A stretch of 39,092 bases of DNA from NCBI GenBank assembly GCA_003141195.1, contig PLLC01000080.1:21624-60715 (forward strand), in the 5' to 3' direction. Position numbers and translations under genes: made by a program. The first letter of the stretch is position 1. Each line of letters opens with the position of its first letter. The stretch comes from Syntrophaceae bacterium. GTDB taxonomy: Bacteria; Desulfobacterota; Syntrophia; Syntrophales; UBA5619. The notes beneath the pieces were generated by a model, which had not been told where the DNA came from, did no database searches, and saw nothing but the letters and a program-made list of their open reading frames with translations. Shown here in pieces: positions 6,845 through 14,474 of the stretch.

Positions 6845-8215
6845 CTACGATTCGGGAAAACGGGATCGCAGTTCTTCCAGAATCCGGAATTGAATGTCGG
6901 GCTCCGGTATTCCGGCAGGAATCCCCGCGATCGAGGGAATCGCTTGCCCCATTCGGTCGAGAAGGCCCTTCAGACCCTCAAACATGGGGACGGGAGGAAA
7001 TGCAGAGCGGCTGAGGTGGTGAACCAGCCTCAGGGTCTTCAGGCCGTCAAACCAGACATGGAACTGACGTCGGAGATGTTCGGCATCCGGGCAGTTCCGG
7101 CGGATAACCGGCCAATCGATCGCGAACCGGGAAAGATCGAGATACGCCTTCAGGCCCGAATGGATCTTTCGGGCGGCAGCCAGGATCGCTTCCGAACCCC
7201 TGTCCGGGTTGGCCTCCATCCCGGCCAGCCACTCCCGAAGGATCGCGAAAATTCGGGGATCATAGAGGCGGTATTCATCCGTCCCGCCGGTCATGAACCG
7301 CAGCACCCGCCGACCGGTGCCGAAGGGCACCCTTTCCGAGGGCCGCGGCGAGGGGAAAACGGTCGTCGTTTCGATCACGCCGATGCTTCCGATCTTGGCC
7401 AGCTTGTTGAGGAAGTGAAAATCCTCCGCCGCCGTCCGCCGGTTCATCCCCCGGACATCCACATACGCCTGCGCCGTACAGGCCATTGTCGAGCCGATGG
7501 CGTGAATGGAGTAGGGCGAGCCGGCGAAGGAAAGGCCCATCACATAGGCCCGAAGATAGATCTCGTAACAGCAGATCGCAGATAGAAGCTCAAGGTCGGC
7601 AGGCCTCTGATGGGCATATCTCGCCACGGCTGCGGAATTGCGTGTATCGGAAAAGTGATTGCAAACCGCGGAAAGGTAGTTCTCCTCGACCAGCGTATCC
7701 GCATCGAGGCAGGAAATCACCCCTCCGCCGGGTCCCCGGCCGTCGAGGATGGTCAGGGCGGCATCCATGCCGATCTTCCTCGCCGTCCCCACCCCCCCGT
7801 CCCGTTCCGGAATCTCCAGACCCGGCGAAGAGGCGTCGATCCATCCGAGACGAAGCCCGCTGCCGGCGATTTGTCTGAGATCATCGTGCATCTCCGCAGG
7901 CTGCGAGTGCAAACTGGCGTCTCCGCGAAGGAGATCCTCTAAAAGCGTCAGCGTGTTCTGATTGTCGCGGATCTCTTCCGGGGCGGCAAGGGGAGGCCGG
8001 TGGTTGTTCACGACGCAGAGGACAAGGGTCTTGGCGAGCTCGTCCGACGGATTTCCTGCGATACCGGCAAGGGTGCGGAAGAGAGATGAACTCTCCGCCA
8101 GGGCCGGGATGACGACGACCCTTTCCACCCCCTCGGTCGAAACCGTCCGCAGGGGGCGTTTCAGGCGAATCCCGTAACATTGAAGATATTTGGTAATTTT
8201 GGACGAACGATTCAT
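6845..8215 (-). CDS. GT-A fold glycosyltransferase family 2-like protein
   Basis: A 456-residue soluble protein. The N-terminus VERVVVIPALAES resembles the first strand of GT2 enzymes. CLDADTLVEENYL at 169-181 holds the DxD metal/nucleotide-sugar motif, and TAAEDFHFLNKLAKIG (around 261-276) is the ED acceptor-side motif with the following helix. No membrane span or signal peptide is evident. It would transfer a sugar from a nucleotide-sugar donor, but donor and acceptor cannot be told. Its ATG overlaps the stop of miaA by four bases (ATGA), so it is translated with miaA. That pairing is not functionally obvious. Confidence 0.65.
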   Translation of the reverse strand: MNRSSKITKYLQCYGIRLKRPLRTVSTEGVERVVVIPALAESSSLFRTLAGIAGNPSDELAKTLVLCVVNNHRPPLAAPEEIRDNQNTLTLLEDLLRGDASLHSQPAEMHDDLRQIAGSGLRLGWIDASSPGLEIPERDGGVGTARKIGMDAALTILDGRGPGGGVISCLDADTLVEENYLSAVCNHFSDTRNSAAVARYAHQRPADLELLSAICCYEIYLRAYVMGLSFAGSPYSIHAIGSTMACTAQAYVDVRGMNRRTAAEDFHFLNKLAKIGSIGVIETTTVFPSPRPSERVPFGTGRRVLRFMTGGTDEYRLYDPRIFAILREWLAGMEANPDRGSEAILAAARKIHSGLKAYLDLSRFAIDWPVIRRNCPDAEHLRRQFHVWFDGLKTLRLVHHLSRSAFPPVPMFEGLKGLLDRMGQAIPSIAGIPAGIPEPDIQFRILEELRSRFPES

Positions 8216-9159
8216 TCCGTCAGGCCCGCAATCAGGCCGCGTGCGGCGTCTTCATCGGCGCCGTCGATCCAGCGGATCAAAACGCCGCTTTTTTCCATCC
8301 TCCGGAACCAGGTTTCCTGCCGCTTGGCAAACTGGTGTATGCGGGTGTTCAATGTCTGAAACATCTCCTCCCACGTGATTTTCTGCTGCAGGTAAAGGCT
8401 GATATAACGATATTCCAGACCGAAGGATTCGAGCCTCTCCCATGCGATCCCCCGGTCATGAAGGCGTCGGACCTCATCGATCATCCCGGCCTCCAGACGG
8501 CGCTGAAGACGAAGGATGATCTTCCGGCGCAGATCGTTCCGGTCACAGCGGATCCCGATGACCAGCGGCGAAACCGTTACGGGCGGCTCTGCGGCATGGG
8601 GATGTTCCCGGGAAAATTCGGCGATCTCAATCGCTCGGATGAGCCTTTTCCGCTCCAAGAGGTCTGTGGTATTGTGAACATCCGGACAGAGCGAACGGAA
8701 ACGTCGGCGGAGGGATTCCATTCCTTCCCCGGCGAGTTTTTCGCGAAGCCTTTGATTTTCAGGAACCGCCGGCATTCGATATCCCCGAAGTACCGAATCC
8801 AGATAGAGACCTGTCCCTCCTGTTAGAATCGGGATCTTCCCCCGCCGCAAGATTTCCTGAAAACAAGGGTAGAAAAGTTTCTGAAATGCAAAAACGTTGA
8901 ATTCTTCCGCCGGATCGCAGATGTCGATCAGGTGAACCGTAACGGCGCCCCCTCCCTGTCCGTATTCGGAGAGGTCCTTTCCTGTTCCCAGATCCATTTC
9001 CCGGTAGACCTGACGGGAATCCGCCGAGAGGATCTCTCCGCCGATTCCCCGTGCCAGACGGATGGCGAGCCCCGTTTTCCCCGATGCGGTCGGTCCCAGG
9101 ACGACGAGAAGATTCCAACGCTCTCTGAAACTCCTGATCACCCTGTCTTCGATGACCAT
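8212..9159 (-). CDS. miaA: tRNA dimethylallyltransferase MiaA
   Basis: A 315-residue enzyme, the family's usual size. The P-loop is GPTASGKTGLA, followed by the DSRQVYREMDLGTGK block that binds the substrate, then LTGGTGLYLDSVLRG, and the C-terminal RQETWFRR segment typical of MiaA. It adds dimethylallyl from DMAPP to A37 of tRNAs reading codons that start with U, in the cytoplasm. MiaB, which adds the 2-methylthio group to the same base, is also encoded in this window (26504-27847). An upstream in-frame start at 9306 exists, but ATG at 9159 has AAAGGAG eight bases before it and gives the normal N-terminus. It overlaps the glycosyltransferase gene downstream by four bases. Upstream lies the cold-shock gene with its own terminator. 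Confidence 0.95.
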   Translation of the reverse strand: MVIEDRVIRSFRERWNLLVVLGPTASGKTGLAIRLARGIGGEILSADSRQVYREMDLGTGKDLSEYGQGGGAVTVHLIDICDPAEEFNVFAFQKLFYPCFQEILRRGKIPILTGGTGLYLDSVLRGYRMPAVPENQRLREKLAGEGMESLRRRFRSLCPDVHNTTDLLERKRLIRAIEIAEFSREHPHAAEPPVTVSPLVIGIRCDRNDLRRKIILRLQRRLEAGMIDEVRRLHDRGIAWERLESFGLEYRYISLYLQQKITWEEMFQTLNTRIHQFAKRQETWFRRMEKSGVLIRWIDGADEDAARGLIAGLTE

Positions 9160-9265
9160 GGACTTCGCTCCTTTGCCGTCTCTCGGTTGATCCGAAATGG
9201 CCTGCGGGAATATCCTGCAAGGAAGCCGCCAATATGACATCTGAATGATGCTGGAATTCGGAGGT

Positions 9266-9302
9266 AAAAAAATGTCCCGGCCGCTTTTGGCGGCCGGGAC
9301 AT
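9266..9302 (-). terminator. Strong rho-independent terminator of the cold-shock gene
   Basis: TGTCCCGGCCGC (9273-9284) and its exact complement (9290-9301) form a 12-base GC-rich stem with a 5-base loop, followed on the minus strand by seven U. It lies about 20 bases after the csp stop. Confidence 0.9.
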
Positions 9303-9322
9303 ACACGGTTGAAGAGGTTTCC

Positions 9323-9523
9323 TTATAATGGCTGTACGTTCACTGCGGCAGGACCCTTATTGCCCTGCTCGATGTCAAAGCGAATTCTCTGACCCTCATA
9401 AAGCGTCTTGAAGCCTTCGCCCTGAATGGCACTGAAATGTACAAAGACATCCCCGCCTTCATCATTCTCGATAAAGCCAAACCCTTTCTTCTCGTTGAAC
9501 CACTTTACCTTACCTTCTGCCAA
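9323..9523 (-). CDS. CspA-family cold-shock protein
   Basis: A 66-residue protein, a single OB-fold cold-shock domain. Both RNA-binding motifs are present: KGFGFIEN (RNP1) and VFVHFSAI (RNP2). The start [18 protein letters not shown] is standard. It binds single-stranded RNA/DNA as an RNA chaperone in the cytoplasm. A purine-rich AGGAAAGGGGGG site precedes the start, and a strong terminator follows, so it is a single-gene transcript. Whether it is cold-induced or constitutive cannot be told; the roughly 60-base upstream region is shorter than the long leader of E. coli cspA. Confidence 0.95.
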   Translation of the reverse strand: MAEGKVKWFNEKKGFGFIENDEGGDVFVHFSAIQGEGFKTLYEGQRIRFDIEQGNKGPAAVNVQPL

Positions 9524-9581
9524 TGCTGTACACCCCCCTTTCCTAAGATTTGTTCAAGCGGGCTTCGCATCCTGGAGGCAT

Positions 9582-9629
9582 AAAAAAACCACCCCTTCTC
9601 AGAATCGAGTCCTGAACCAGTGGTGGCTT
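9582..9629 (-). terminator. Possible terminator after the decayed oligopeptide ABC gene
   Basis: On the minus strand AAGCCACC pairs with GGTGGTTT across a roughly 30-base loop, with a run of seven U at the 3' side. The large loop makes this a weak call. Confidence 0.35.
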
Positions 9630-9707
9630 GATTGTCTGCAAGATATGAACACCCAACTTTTCCCTGCCCCGCCCTTCTTCGTTATCTCATCAAATCCAAC
9701 GGACGAG

Positions 9708-10030
9708 CTATTTCCCGGGCGGATGTGTGTGCCTAACATCGATTTTTTGAAAATGCAAGCATTTTTTATCAATTTGATGGCAGGCCGCCCAATGGTCCTC
9801 ACCGTCCTCTTCCAATACCGGTTCCCGTTGTTCGCAGATTCCCATCCGCAAGGGACACCGAGGATCGAAGGCGCATCCCGGCAGCGGATCTGCGGGCGAG
9901 GGCATCTCCCCGCGCAGGATCGTCCGTTCCGACTTCCGCACGAGAACGTCCTCCCCTTCGAACCGGATCAACCCCGCCGACGATCCGCCTGGAGGGCGAA
10001 GGAACCAGCCTCGGGATGGAGAGGGCCAGA
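9708..10030 (-). pseudogene. Internally deleted oligopeptide/dipeptide ABC transporter ATPase (OppD/OppF type)
   Basis: The frame reads RPPGGSSAGLIRFEGEDVL, which resembles the segment after Walker A in OppD/DppD ATPases. It then jumps directly to RTILRGEMPSPADPLPGC and FDPRCPLRMGICEQREP, ending in WAACH, which is the C-terminal oligopeptide-transporter domain (oligo_HPY). The Walker A loop, signature motif and Walker B, about 200 residues, are missing. No start codon with a ribosome site is seen, and the upstream end abuts the pepA stop. This is a remnant left by a deletion in a former peptide-uptake operon. The adjacent aminopeptidase gene is intact. Confidence 0.6.
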
Positions 10031-10033
10031 ACC

Positions 10034-11545
10034 TTATTTTTTCCCCATCCGATACCCGTTCCGAAGAAACTGGATCAGGAGACGGACCCCCACACCTGAT
10101 GCACCCTTGGGGATGTATGGTTTTTCTTTTGTGAGCCAGGCGGGACCGGCGATGTCCAGATGGACCCAGGGGTAACCGCCGGTGAATTTGCTCAGAAACG
10201 CGGCCGCCGTGATGGCCCCGCCCGCCCTGCCGCCGGAATTCTTGTAATCCGCGGCATCTCCCTTGATCAGTTCATGATACTCCTCCCAGAGCGGCAGCTC
10301 CCACACCTTTTCCCCGGTGAGCTCGGCGGCCACACGGATCTCCCGTTTGAGATCGTCGTCCGTTCCCATCATGCCGATCACGTGATCGCCCAGGGCCACG
10401 ATACAGGCCCCCGTCAGGGTCGCCAGGTCGATGATCGCGGCGGGCTTGTAACGGCCGGCGTAGGTCAGGGCGTCTGCGAGGATCAGGCGTCCTTCGGCGT
10501 CGGTCGTCACGACCTCGATCGTCCGGCCCGAGAAGGATTTGAGAATATCACCCGGTTTGTACGCCTTCCCGCCCGGCAGGTTTTCCGTCGCCGGTACGAT
10601 CCCGACCAGATTCACCGGCAGGCCGAGCTCCGCTGCGGCCCGGACGACCGCAATCACCGCCGCCCCGCCCGCCATGTCCGTTTTCATCTGGTCCATCTTA
10701 TCGGACGGCTTGATGGAGATCCCACCGCTGTCGAAGGTGATCCCCTTACCGACCAGGGCGATGACCGGACTCGACTTCTTCCCCCCGCGGTATTCAAGTA
10801 TGATCAACTGAGGCGGCTCGTCGCTTCCCCGGGCCACGCCCAGGAGGGCATTCATCCCAAGTTCATTCATCTGGCCGGCATCGAGCACCGTACAGCGGAT
10901 GTTCCTCCCCTTGGCGCTTTCTCTGGCCTCGTTCGCAAGATCGGACGGGGTCATCTCATTCGCCGGCGTGGAAACGATATCCCGCGCAAAGGTGGCCGCG
11001 GCGGAGATGATTTCGGCCGTTTTCGCCGCGGCCCGGATAACCTTGTAAGTCCCCTCTTCCGCCACCAGGATCGTAAACCCCGCGACCTCGCGGCTCTGTT
11101 CCCGATCGAGGGTCTTGAACGGCAGAAATTGGTAAAGACCGAGGATAACCCCTTCTACGGCGGCCTCCGCCATCCGTTCGAGTGGAAAATCTATATTCTG
11201 GATGTTCAGCGAGGTAGAAAACTCGCTGATGTTCAGGGAACGGATCTGCTGCGCGGCCCTGGCGAATGCTTCCCGCAGACGATCCGGCGAGAAATCCAGT
11301 CTCTTCCCCAGCCCCACGACGACGATCCGCTTGACCGGAAGATCCCCCCGGGTATAGAGCACGGCGATCTGGTTCGTCCGGCCCGTAAAATCACCCCGGT
11401 GGAGGATCTCTCCAATCAGACCGCCACTCCTTTCATCCAGCAGGGCGGTAACGCCCGTAAGCCCGGTTTCGCCCTCGAAGAGGGTCACAACCGCCGCTTC
11501 GGTCATATGCTCCGGCAGACTGCCCGTTCTGACTTGAATCTTCAT
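10034..11545 (-). CDS. pepA: Leucyl (cytosol) aminopeptidase PepA, M17 family
   Basis: A 503-residue protein of normal length. The N-terminal third is the variable macro-domain-like part. The catalytic half shows VGKGITFDSGGISIKP, MKTDMAGGAAV and TTDAEGRLILADALTYA, which contain the lysines, aspartates and glutamate that bind two metal ions, plus the catalytic arginine in EGR. It releases N-terminal amino acids, preferring leucine, as a cytoplasmic hexamer. ATG at 11545 is preferred over an upstream in-frame start because AGGAGG lies just before it and the protein then begins MKIQVRTG. It probably stands alone; the tRNA transcript upstream ends in its own terminator. Confidence 0.95.
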   Translation of the reverse strand: MKIQVRTGSLPEHMTEAAVVTLFEGETGLTGVTALLDERSGGLIGEILHRGDFTGRTNQIAVLYTRGDLPVKRIVVVGLGKRLDFSPDRLREAFARAAQQIRSLNISEFSTSLNIQNIDFPLERMAEAAVEGVILGLYQFLPFKTLDREQSREVAGFTILVAEEGTYKVIRAAAKTAEIISAAATFARDIVSTPANEMTPSDLANEARESAKGRNIRCTVLDAGQMNELGMNALLGVARGSDEPPQLIILEYRGGKKSSPVIALVGKGITFDSGGISIKPSDKMDQMKTDMAGGAAVIAVVRAAAELGLPVNLVGIVPATENLPGGKAYKPGDILKSFSGRTIEVVTTDAEGRLILADALTYAGRYKPAAIIDLATLTGACIVALGDHVIGMMGTDDDLKREIRVAAELTGEKVWELPLWEEYHELIKGDAADYKNSGGRAGGAITAAAFLSKFTGGYPWVHLDIAGPAWLTKEKPYIPKGASGVGVRLLIQFLRNGYRMGKK

Positions 11546-11785
11546 ATCCTCCTCCACGCAGGGATTATTCTCCAGGCCCCCTGCCCATGACAAACATCTT
11601 GGTTGAGCGGGGAATTTCCGAAAGGTGATTTCACCGTCAGGATAACACAAGAAGGACAAAAGTCAATTTTGAACCAGGAATAATCGGATGAAATTATGGC
11701 CGCCTCCACGCTTCTGATAGGCATGAGCGCCCTTAAACCAGGATTGCCCTGCGGTGGTCAAAAAAGGCGTCTGCAACCGGCGCGC

Positions 11786-11823
11786 AAAAAAAAGGGGCAA
11801 GCCGAAGATCGCTGCCCCCTTTA
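11786..11823 (-). terminator. Rho-independent terminator of the tRNA-Gly/tRNA-Cys transcript
   Basis: On the minus strand AAAGGGGCA pairs with TGCCCCTTT-like arms (AGGGGCA / GCCCCT) and is followed by eight U. It starts about five bases after the CCA end of tRNA-Cys. Confidence 0.85.
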
Positions 11824-11828
11824 ACGTC

Positions 11829-11904
11829 TGGAGGCGGCATCCGGATTTGAACCGGAGAATAACGGTTTTGCAGACCGCTGCCTTAGCCACTTGGCTATGC
11901 CGCC
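11829..11904 (-). tRNA. tRNA-Cys (GCA)
   Basis: Minus-strand cloverleaf: acceptor GGCGGCA pairs with TGCCGCC, followed by the discriminator U and an encoded CCA. The D-arm is AGCCAAGTGGCTAAGGC, the anticodon loop is TCTGCAAA with anticodon GCA, and the T-arm has GGTTCGAATCC. It lies 14 bases downstream of tRNA-Gly in the same transcript. Confidence 0.95.
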
Positions 11905-11918
11905 GTTCGGAGAAAAAA

Positions 11919-11993
11919 TGGAGCGGGCGAACGGATTTGAACCGTCGACGTCCACCTTGGCAAGGTGGCACTCTACCACTGAGTTACGCCCGC
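11919..11993 (-). tRNA. tRNA-Gly (GCC)
   Basis: Minus-strand cloverleaf: acceptor GCGGGCG pairs with CGCCCGC, discriminator U, encoded CCA. The anticodon stem-loop CCACCTTGCCAAGGTGG has anticodon GCC, and the T-arm is ACGGTTCAAATCCGT. First gene of a two-tRNA transcript; it follows pgsA, the same order as E. coli pgsA-glyW-cysT. Confidence 0.95.
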
Positions 11994-12013
11994 TCAGTTT
12001 GTGATGGCGCGTG

Positions 12014-12041
12014 ACTATAACAAATAAAATCCGTTTGTCAA
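12014..12041 (-). promoter_or_regulatory. Stable-RNA promoter of the tRNA-Gly/Cys transcript
   Basis: Minus-strand TTGACA (12041-12036), 16-base spacer, TATAGT (12019-12014), then a GC-rich discriminator CACGCGCC. A GC-rich discriminator is typical of promoters under stringent (ppGpp) control. The tRNA begins about 20 bases downstream. Confidence 0.75.
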
Positions 12042-12160
12042 TAAAATAATTGTCCCTTTCGCACCTCAAACCCATCGGCGGGTCTAGATCATTTCAATAA
12101 TATTTTCAATTGCTTTTGATACTCTGCCCTCCCCCGAAAAAAGATGCCGTTGTGGAGGTT

Positions 12161-12772
12161 TCAGGCCTTTTTCCGGATGCCGGTCTGGTAAAATTTGAGA
12201 AAGTAATCGATCCCGGAGGTGACCGTAAGAAACAGGGCGATGAAAAGGATCACCATGCCGACCGCATGGGCGTCGGCGCCGATGAACGGGTAATGGATCA
12301 TCAGCGCGGAGACGGCGAAGATCTGGCAGAGCGTCTTCCGCTTCCCCAGTGGGCTTGCCTGAATGACCATCCCTTCGGAGGAGGCGATGTTGCGGATGCC
12401 GTCCACGGCGAAATCCCGGATAATGATGAGGGCAACGATCCAAGCGGGGATCCGGCCGATCGGGATCATCAGGATCATTGCCGTGTTGACGATCAGCTTG
12501 TCGGCGATCGGATCGAGGAACTTGCCCATCGTCGTGACGATCTCAAATCTCCGGGCAATGTATCCGTCGAGAAGATCGGTCAGGGCCGCTCCGATGAAGA
12601 GGATCGTGATGACAAGGCTCATGGCCGGTCCCGGGGAGAAGAGGAGGCCGAAAAGCACGGGGATCACCCCGATCCGGAGCATGGTGATCGTATTGGGGAG
12701 GTTAAAAATCGCTCTCCTGTCCTCCGGAATGGGCAACCGGTCAAACGACCGCTTCAGAAAATCGATCATCAC
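12161..12772 (-). CDS. pgsA: CDP-diacylglycerol-glycerol-3-phosphate 3-phosphatidyltransferase PgsA
   Basis: A 203-residue integral membrane protein with about five or six spans. The CDP-alcohol phosphotransferase signature D-G-x2-A-R-x8-G-x3-D-x3-D is complete: DGYIARRFEIVTTMGKFLD followed by PIADK. NLPNTITMLRIGVIPV is the usual N-terminal span. It makes phosphatidylglycerophosphate, the committed step of phosphatidylglycerol and cardiolipin synthesis. The GTG at 12772 has GGAG seven bases away; an ATG directly follows and could serve instead. It is the last protein gene of the long minus-strand block, 24 bases after the YHS-like gene and upstream of the tRNA pair. Confidence 0.95.
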   Translation of the reverse strand: MMIDFLKRSFDRLPIPEDRRAIFNLPNTITMLRIGVIPVLFGLLFSPGPAMSLVITILFIGAALTDLLDGYIARRFEIVTTMGKFLDPIADKLIVNTAMILMIPIGRIPAWIVALIIIRDFAVDGIRNIASSEGMVIQASPLGKRKTLCQIFAVSALMIHYPFIGADAHAVGMVILFIALFLTVTSGIDYFLKFYQTGIRKKA

Positions 12773-12796
12773 GGGGAATCTCCTCGCATTCCCGTT

Positions 12797-13072
12797 TTAC
12801 TTTTTTCCATACTGTTCCAGACATTTCTGAGAGCAGAAATAGACTGTCCTCCCGTCGATCTCCGTCCGGAAGGCCTGGCTCAACGGAACGTAGATATGGC
12901 AGTGAGGATCTTCCACAAGTTCCTCGCCGGCAGCGGGGGTTTGGATCCTTGCCGAACCGGGCTTCCCGCCGACCGCCGGAAAGCTCTTACGGATCAGCTT
13001 GTACAGGAGATAAATCACGATAATGCCGATGACCCACCTGAGTATCATCTTTATATTGCCCCTCATCATCAT
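12797..13072 (-). CDS. Small membrane-anchored YHS/TRASH-like metal-binding protein (PP0621 type)
   Basis: A 91-residue protein. One N-terminal membrane span (MILRWVIGIIVIYLLYKLI) is followed by a linker and a C-terminal cysteine cluster: DPHCHIYVP and then VYFCSQKCLEQY, as in YHS/TRASH-like metal-binding domains. The conserved LVEDPHCHxYVP pattern is common in small proteins of Proteobacteria annotated as PP0621-like. Function is unknown; metal sensing or delivery at the membrane is a guess. Two starts are possible: ATG at 13072, and ATG at 13048 with GAGGGG about ten bases upstream. It lies between folK and pgsA in the block. Confidence 0.7.
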   Translation of the reverse strand: MMMRGNIKMILRWVIGIIVIYLLYKLIRKSFPAVGGKPGSARIQTPAAGEELVEDPHCHIYVPLSQAFRTEIDGRTVYFCSQKCLEQYGKK

Positions 13073-13113
13073 CGTTTCTTCCGCGGCTGATCCGCCTCGG
13101 ATCGTTCATTCGC

Positions 13114-13614
13114 CTATTTTTCCGCTGCGCAACGCTCGACGAGACCCGGGTCCGTCAGGCGATCCAGCAGACCGCGGACGGAGACGCCGAAGGCGGGATG
13201 GATCACATAGGAGGCGAGCTCGCAGAGCGGTTCCAGGACAAAACGCCGCCGGTGCAGTTCCGGATGGGGGATGACCAGATCCTCCTCCGCAACAACCTTC
13301 TGGCCGTAGAGGAGAAGATCCAGATCGATCACCCGCGGCCCCCAGCGCGGACCGTCCGTCCGCCCCATCTTCCTTTCAATCCCCTTCAATGCCTCGAATA
13401 GTTTCCTGGGGGGTAGATCCGTCCGAATTTCAGCGACGGCATTGATGAACCAGGGCTGATCCTCCGGACCGACCGGCTCCGTCCGGTAGAGGGAGGAGCG
13501 GCGGAGGAGACAGATTTCCGGAATTGCCCCGATGCGCCGGAAGGCATCCCGGCACTGAACGGCCGGATCTCTTAGATTGGAACCGATCCCGATGAAGGCG
13601 ATGATTCCCCGCAC
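13114..13614 (-). CDS. folK: 2-amino-4-hydroxy-6-hydroxymethyldihydropteridine pyrophosphokinase FolK
   Basis: A 166-residue protein of family length. IAFIGIGSNLRDP is the N-terminal glycine-rich strand, VGPEDQPWFINAVAEI follows the pterin-binding region, and RWGPRVIDLDLLLYG is the HPPK signature with the metal-binding DLD; IPHPELHRRRFVLEPL completes the active site. It transfers pyrophosphate from ATP to the pterin in folate synthesis. GTG at 13614 is preferred because GGAG precedes it and the protein then starts VRGIIAFIG, as is usual. An ATG at 13644 in the same frame has no clear ribosome site but cannot be excluded. It follows dapB closely; folP and folB are not in the window. Confidence 0.93.
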   Translation of the reverse strand: MRGIIAFIGIGSNLRDPAVQCRDAFRRIGAIPEICLLRRSSLYRTEPVGPEDQPWFINAVAEIRTDLPPRKLFEALKGIERKMGRTDGPRWGPRVIDLDLLLYGQKVVAEEDLVIPHPELHRRRFVLEPLCELASYVIHPAFGVSVRGLLDRLTDPGLVERCAAEK

Positions 13615-13654
13615 CTCTTCTCCGGACGGCCCCTCGAATCCCATTTCGCCCCCG

Positions 13655-14464
13655 CTACCCCGCCTTCAGACCGAGGACATCCTGCATGTCGTAGAGGCCG
13701 TTTCCCCGGCCGACGACCCAGAGGGCCGCTCGGATCGCACCCCGGGCGAAATTGTCCCGGCTGTGGGCCCTGTGGATGAATTCAAGCCTCTCCCCCATCC
13801 CGCCGAAAATGACCGTATGCTCGCCGACGATATCCCCGGCCCGGAGGGTCTGAATCCCAATCTCCGATTTCGTTCGCTCTCCGATCATTCCCTTGCGGCT
13901 GTATAAGCCGACCTCGTCCAGATCGCGTCCGAGACTTTCCGCGATGACCTGGGCCATCTTCAGGGCCGTCCCGCTCGGTGCATCCTTCTTCAGATGATGG
14001 TGTGCCTCTACGATCTCCACATCGTAGTCATCGCCGAGGATCCCGGCGACATCCGCGAGGACCTTGAGCATGACGTTCACGCCGACGCTCATGTTCGGGG
14101 CAAGGACGCACCGGGCGGAGGCGGCCAGTTCACGTACCCGCTTCATCTCCTCTGCGGTAAAACCAGTGCTCCCGATGACGATGGACTTACCCTTCGCCGC
14201 CACAATTTCGAGGTTCCCCAGGGAGACCTCATGGGAAGTGAAATCGATCACGACATCCCCGCGGTCGATGCACCCGGCGAGGGAATCCCCGATGAGTATC
14301 CCCGTCCGACCGAGGCCCAGCCCCTCGCCCACATCCTTCCCGACGGCGGGATGCCCCTTCCGCTCCACAGCGCCCGCCAGTTTGATGCCGCCCGTCTCCG
14401 CGATGAGGCTGACGATTCGTCCCCCCATCCGCCCCTCGGCGCCCGTCACAATGGCTCTGATCAT
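13655..14464 (-). CDS. dapB: 4-hydroxy-tetrahydrodipicolinate reductase DapB
   Basis: A 269-residue protein, the normal length. The NAD(P)-binding start IRAIVTGAEGRMGGRIV and the family signature VEAHHHLKKDAPSGTALKMA (catalytic His-His and Lys, substrate-binding SGT) are both present. It reduces the DapA product to tetrahydrodipicolinate in lysine and meso-diaminopimelate synthesis. The ATG is preceded by a GAGGGGGG stretch and lies ten bases after the dapA stop, so the two are coupled. It works with dapA and lysA in the same block. The later pathway enzymes (dapL or dapD/C/E, dapF) are not in this window. Confidence 0.95.
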   Translation of the reverse strand: MIRAIVTGAEGRMGGRIVSLIAETGGIKLAGAVERKGHPAVGKDVGEGLGLGRTGILIGDSLAGCIDRGDVVIDFTSHEVSLGNLEIVAAKGKSIVIGSTGFTAEEMKRVRELAASARCVLAPNMSVGVNVMLKVLADVAGILGDDYDVEIVEAHHHLKKDAPSGTALKMAQVIAESLGRDLDEVGLYSRKGMIGERTKSEIGIQTLRAGDIVGEHTVIFGGMGERLEFIHRAHSRDNFARGAIRAALWVVGRGNGLYDMQDVLGLKAG

Positions 14465-14474
14465 GATTCCCCCC

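Noticed and set aside
11663..12075. Several open frames of 80-100 codons
   Set aside because: They run through tRNA-Cys, tRNA-Gly and the terminator and are read-throughs of structural RNA genes.
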